NCBI GenBank assembly: GCA_021794705.1
Contig: JAJYQH010000055.1
Coordinates: 1 to 7,863, forward strand
Direction: 5' to 3'
Source of the DNA: Actinomycetes bacterium
GTDB taxonomy: Bacteria > Actinomycetota > Actinomycetes > Propionibacteriales > Propionibacteriaceae
Length of the DNA: 7,863 nucleotides
The position numbers and the translations under genes are program-made. Below, one piece after another: positions 3,730-7,863 of this stretch (position 1 is its first letter; each line of letters opens with the position of its first letter). The notes under the pieces were generated by a model, which ran no database searches, was not told the DNA's origin, and saw nothing but the letters and a program-made list of their open reading frames with translations.

Positions 3730-4662
3730 ATGTCCGACGCGTCCGGCGCCCACAGTTCTCCCGTCCCGACGTCCCCGGCTGCCATCGAGTGCCGGGGCCT
3801 CACGAAGAACTACGGGGAGGGACACGGCCTGTTCGACCTCGATCTCGAGGTGCGGGCCGGTGAGATCTTCGGGTTCATCGGCCCCAACGGTGCCGGGAAG
3901 ACGACCCTCATCCGATTGCTCATGGGCCTCATCCGCCCCACCAGCGGCGTGGCGCGGGTGCTCGGCCTCGACTGCCGGCGCGACGGCCTCGAGATCAAGC
4001 GCCACGTCGGGTACCTGCCGGGGGAGCTGCCGCAGTACCCCGGGGTGCGTGCCGGCCACGTCCTCACCTTCCTCGCGGGGCTGCGGGGCGGCGTCGACCC
4101 CGAGCGGATCCGCGCCCTGGCCGGGCGGCTGCAACTCGAACTGGGCCGCAAGTACGCCGACCTGTCGCACGGCAACAAGCAGAAGGTCGGCCTCGTCCAG
4201 GCGTTCATGCACGAGCCCGACGTGCTGATCCTCGACGAGCCGACGCTCGGGCTCGATCCCCTCGTGCAGCGCGAGTTCTGGCGGCTGGTGGGGGAGGCGT
4301 CCGCGCGCGGGGCGACGGTGCTGCTGTCGTCGCACGTGCTCGCCGAGGTGGAGGCGGGCTGCCACCGGATGGGCCTGGTGCGCGCCGGCCACCTCATCCG
4401 CGCCGGGTCGCTCAACGAACTGCGCGACGTGCGCAGTCACCGGTTGCAGGTCGTCCTCCGGGAGCCGATCGACCCGGTGGACCTTGCGACGGTGCCCGGG
4501 CTCTCCGACCTCGCGGTCGACGGCACCCGGGTCGAGTGCACGATCCGGGGCCCCGTGAGCCCGCTGCTCGATCGGCTCGTCCCCCGCTCGGTGGTCGAGC
4601 TGGACAGCCGGGAGCTGTCGCTGGAGGAGGTGTTCCTCCGTGAGTTCGAGCGGACGCCGTGA
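3730..4662 (+). CDS. ABC transporter ATP-binding protein (exporter type)
   Basis: A 310-residue nucleotide-binding subunit. Visible parts are Walker A GPNGAGKTT (51-59), the Q-loop region GYLPGEL (94-100, with Glu where many ABC proteins have Gln), a signature LSHGNKQ (145-151), Walker B VLILDEP (165-171) with catalytic Glu170, the D-loop TLGLDP (172-177) and H-loop His202 in SSHVLAE. The signature and Walker B style fit the daunorubicin-exporter/TnrB2-like group that pairs with ABC-2 permeases. Residues 225-310 are the accessory C-terminal domain typical of these exporters, ending [15 protein letters not shown] 3730 was chosen with GAGG at 3720-3723; an adjacent in-frame GTG at 3727 would be too close to it. 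The gene overlaps the permease by 23 nt, so the two are co-translated partners. The substrate is unknown. Confidence 0.95.
   Translation: MSDASGAHSSPVPTSPAAIECRGLTKNYGEGHGLFDLDLEVRAGEIFGFIGPNGAGKTTLIRLLMGLIRPTSGVARVLGLDCRRDGLEIKRHVGYLPGELPQYPGVRAGHVLTFLAGLRGGVDPERIRALAGRLQLELGRKYADLSHGNKQKVGLVQAFMHEPDVLILDEPTLGLDPLVQREFWRLVGEASARGATVLLSSHVLAEVEAGCHRMGLVRAGHLIRAGSLNELRDVRSHRLQVVLREPIDPVDLATVPGLSDLAVDGTRVECTIRGPVSPLLDRLVPRSVVELDSRELSLEEVFLREFERTP
4623..4639 (+). promoter_or_regulatory. Shine-Dalgarno of the permease inside a hairpin
   Basis: GGAGGAGGTG (4623-4632) is a near-ideal ribosome binding site for GTG 4640. GGAGGA (4623-4628) is perfectly complementary to TCCTCC (4634-4639) with the loop GGTGT, so the site can be masked until a ribosome translating the end of the ATPase gene opens it. 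This would enforce translational coupling. The same bases encode the conserved LEEVFL end of the ATPase, so coincidence is possible. Confidence 0.5.
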
Positions 4663-6301
4663 GCGCGGCCGGTTTGCGCTCGTCCTCGAGACGCTGCGGG
4701 GCCAGTGGGTGACGGCGACCGTCTGGGTGGTGGGCGGTGGCGTCGCGAACGCCGCGATGATCCTCAGCCTCAAGCGGGAGATGGACAGTTTCCCGGGCGG
4801 CGCGACGGCGCTGGCGGCGAGCGTGCTGCCGGCGGCGGAGGCGATGCGCCCGCTCCGGTGGCCCGCGGAGCGTCTCGACACGCTGGGTGGCTACACGACC
4901 TACCACAACCTCACCCTGTTCACCCTGTTCCTCGCCATCTACGCCGCCATCCAGGGGGCCCGCAGCATCCGGGGCGCCGAGGACCACCACGTCCTCGAGG
5001 AGATCCTCGCCACCGGCTGGTCGAGGGCGTCGGTGGTGCGTGACCGGGCCGTCGGCTTCGTCCTGACCGCCGCGGCCATCACCCTCGGTCTGGGGGCCGG
5101 TGTGGCGCTCGGGTTCATCGCCGCGGGCGAGCCGCAGACCGCCCGAGCCCTGCAGGCCCTGGTCGCGCCCGGGCTGGGCATGCTCGTCGGCTACGGCCTG
5201 GGGCTCCTCCTCGCCCAGCTGACCGCCTCGGCACCCTCGGCCGCGGGGCTCGCGTCGGGGTTGCTCGTGGTCGCCTACGTCGTCGAGAACACGTGGGAGG
5301 ATCTCGGCGCTTTCGCCTGGCTGCGTTACGGGTCGCCGTTCCACTACGTCAACCGCTCCCGCACGCTGGTGCCGGGACAGCACCTCGACCTCGCCGCCTC
5401 GGCCGTCCTCATCGGCCTCGCCGGTGCGCTCGTGCTGCTCGCCACCTGGGCCTTCGTCCGGCGCGACTACGCCTCCGCGCTGTGGGTCGTGCGCCGCCGC
5501 ACCCCGCCGCGCACCGCCCTGCCGGGGCGGGTCACCCGTGGCCTGCTGCACTCGACCGCCGCGGCGCTCGTCCTCCGCGGCCGATTCGGGATCCTCGCCT
5601 GGAGTGCCGGGGCCTTCGTCTACGGCACGCTCATGCTGTTCCTCGAGCCGTCGGTGCTGAAGATGTGGTCGTGGTTCGCCACCTTCATGCCGGGCGGGGT
5701 GAGCCCGTCGGCGTCCACGCCCTCGGAGCAGTACATCGACGTCTCCACCACCCTGGCGGTGCCCTTCGTCGCCGGCGTCGTCGTCTCCCAGGCGGCGGGG
5801 TGGGTCCGCGACCTGGCGCAGGGCCGGGTGGAGGCCGTGCTCGCGGCGCCCGTCTCGACCGCCCGCCTCGTGCTCGGACGCCTCGCGGCGGCGGGCGCCG
5901 CCTCGGTCATCGTCGGCCTCGGCGCGCTGGCCGGCGTCCTACTGGGCGGTGCGTGGTCGGATGTGCGACTGGACGCCCCCGGGCTGTTGCGCGTCGAGGG
6001 CGCCTGCCTGCTTCTCGGGCTGGGCCTCGCCGGGGTGGCGAGCGTCGTCGTGGCGGTCTTCCCCGGCACCCTGGCGGTCACCGTGTTCGGGGTGGTCCTC
6101 GGCGCCTCCTACCTCGTCGGCTTCCTGGTCGGGCCGATGGACTGGCCCGCCTGGGTCAACCGGTTCAGCCTGGTCACCCTGTTCGGGCACCCCTACCTCG
6201 ACTGGGTCGAGGCCGTGGACGCCGCCGTGCTCGGGGGGCTGTGCGTGGTCGGGGTGCTCGTCGGCGGCCTCGTCGTCGATCGGCGACCGAAGGCGGTGTG
6301 A
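4640..6301 (+). CDS. ABC-2 type exporter permease, TnrB3-like, 12 predicted TM
   Basis: A 553-residue integral membrane protein. Hydrophobic segments lie roughly at 24-43, 89-108, 137-161, 171-195, 201-216 and 252-273 in the first half, and 316-335, 372-388, 410-436, 455-475, 477-499 and 526-546 in the second. It is an internal duplication: [19 protein letters not shown] (111-129) and [18 protein letters not shown] (390-407) are the matching cytosolic coupling motifs of the two halves. Length and motifs fit the COG3559/TnrB3 family of putative antibiotic exporters, so one polypeptide may supply both permease halves. The GTG start has a strong Shine-Dalgarno 7 nt upstream and lies within the end of the ATPase gene. 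It would pump an unknown, probably hydrophobic, compound out of the cell. The extracytoplasmic loop around 340-370 is Ser/Pro-rich. The family name is an inference from motifs without a database search. Confidence 0.9.
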   Translation: MSSSGRRERGRFALVLETLRGQWVTATVWVVGGGVANAAMILSLKREMDSFPGGATALAASVLPAAEAMRPLRWPAERLDTLGGYTTYHNLTLFTLFLAIYAAIQGARSIRGAEDHHVLEEILATGWSRASVVRDRAVGFVLTAAAITLGLGAGVALGFIAAGEPQTARALQALVAPGLGMLVGYGLGLLLAQLTASAPSAAGLASGLLVVAYVVENTWEDLGAFAWLRYGSPFHYVNRSRTLVPGQHLDLAASAVLIGLAGALVLLATWAFVRRDYASALWVVRRRTPPRTALPGRVTRGLLHSTAAALVLRGRFGILAWSAGAFVYGTLMLFLEPSVLKMWSWFATFMPGGVSPSASTPSEQYIDVSTTLAVPFVAGVVVSQAAGWVRDLAQGRVEAVLAAPVSTARLVLGRLAAAGAASVIVGLGALAGVLLGGAWSDVRLDAPGLLRVEGACLLLGLGLAGVASVVVAVFPGTLAVTVFGVVLGASYLVGFLVGPMDWPAWVNRFSLVTLFGHPYLDWVEAVDAAVLGGLCVVGVLVGGLVVDRRPKAV

Positions 6302-6302
6302 C

Positions 6303-7863
<1,561 letters not shown>

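Noticed and set aside
3694..5551. Long minus-strand open frames (395 and 379 residues) opposite the ABC genes
   Set aside because: Low-complexity antisense products with no recognisable domain. They overlap well-supported + strand genes.

Overview
The window is very GC-rich and codes almost entirely on the + strand. Its ribosomal protein and SSB sequences are actinobacterial: the SSB has a Gly/Ser/Gln-rich tail ending DEPPF, and the rpsF-ssb-rpsR-rplI order is the conserved actinobacterial one. I place it in Actinomycetota. A Micrococcales-like lineage is a guess, based mainly on the cysteine-free S18 and the style of L9; the genus cannot be fixed from this window.

Layout. Positions 1-50 may hold the 5' end of a divergent minus-strand gene. 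Positions 51-377 have no convincing gene but contain a repeat pair (118-145), a strong imperfect hairpin (250-311) and a small palindrome (328-340). A single-domain rhodanese follows (378-764). Next is the housekeeping block: rpsF (935-1225), ssb (1360-1902), rpsR (2031-2270) and rplI (2285-2734). It has a possible structured leader before rpsF, two actinobacterial-type DnaA boxes between rpsF and ssb, and a GC-rich hairpin between ssb and rpsR. A 15-bp perfect hairpin (2807-2841) probably ends this transcript.

The second half looks like a separate accessory unit. It contains a COG2345-type winged-helix regulator with three cysteines arranged roughly like those of SufR (2958-3614), an ABC ATPase (3730-4662), a 12-TM ABC-2/TnrB3-like permease overlapping it (4640-6301), and an AcsA-type acetyl-CoA synthetase starting 1 nt after the permease and running off the window (6303-7863). 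Direct and inverted repeats in front of the regulator and of the ATPase are plausible operators.

How the genes work together. The first block supplies 30S (S6, S18) and 50S (L9) proteins plus the replication protein SSB, coordinating ribosome and replisome supply. The DnaA boxes hint at replication-linked control of ssb. The second block appears to be a regulated exporter co-transcribed with an acetate-activating enzyme; this pairing is the least ordinary arrangement here. No mobile element, CRISPR array, tRNA or rRNA was found.
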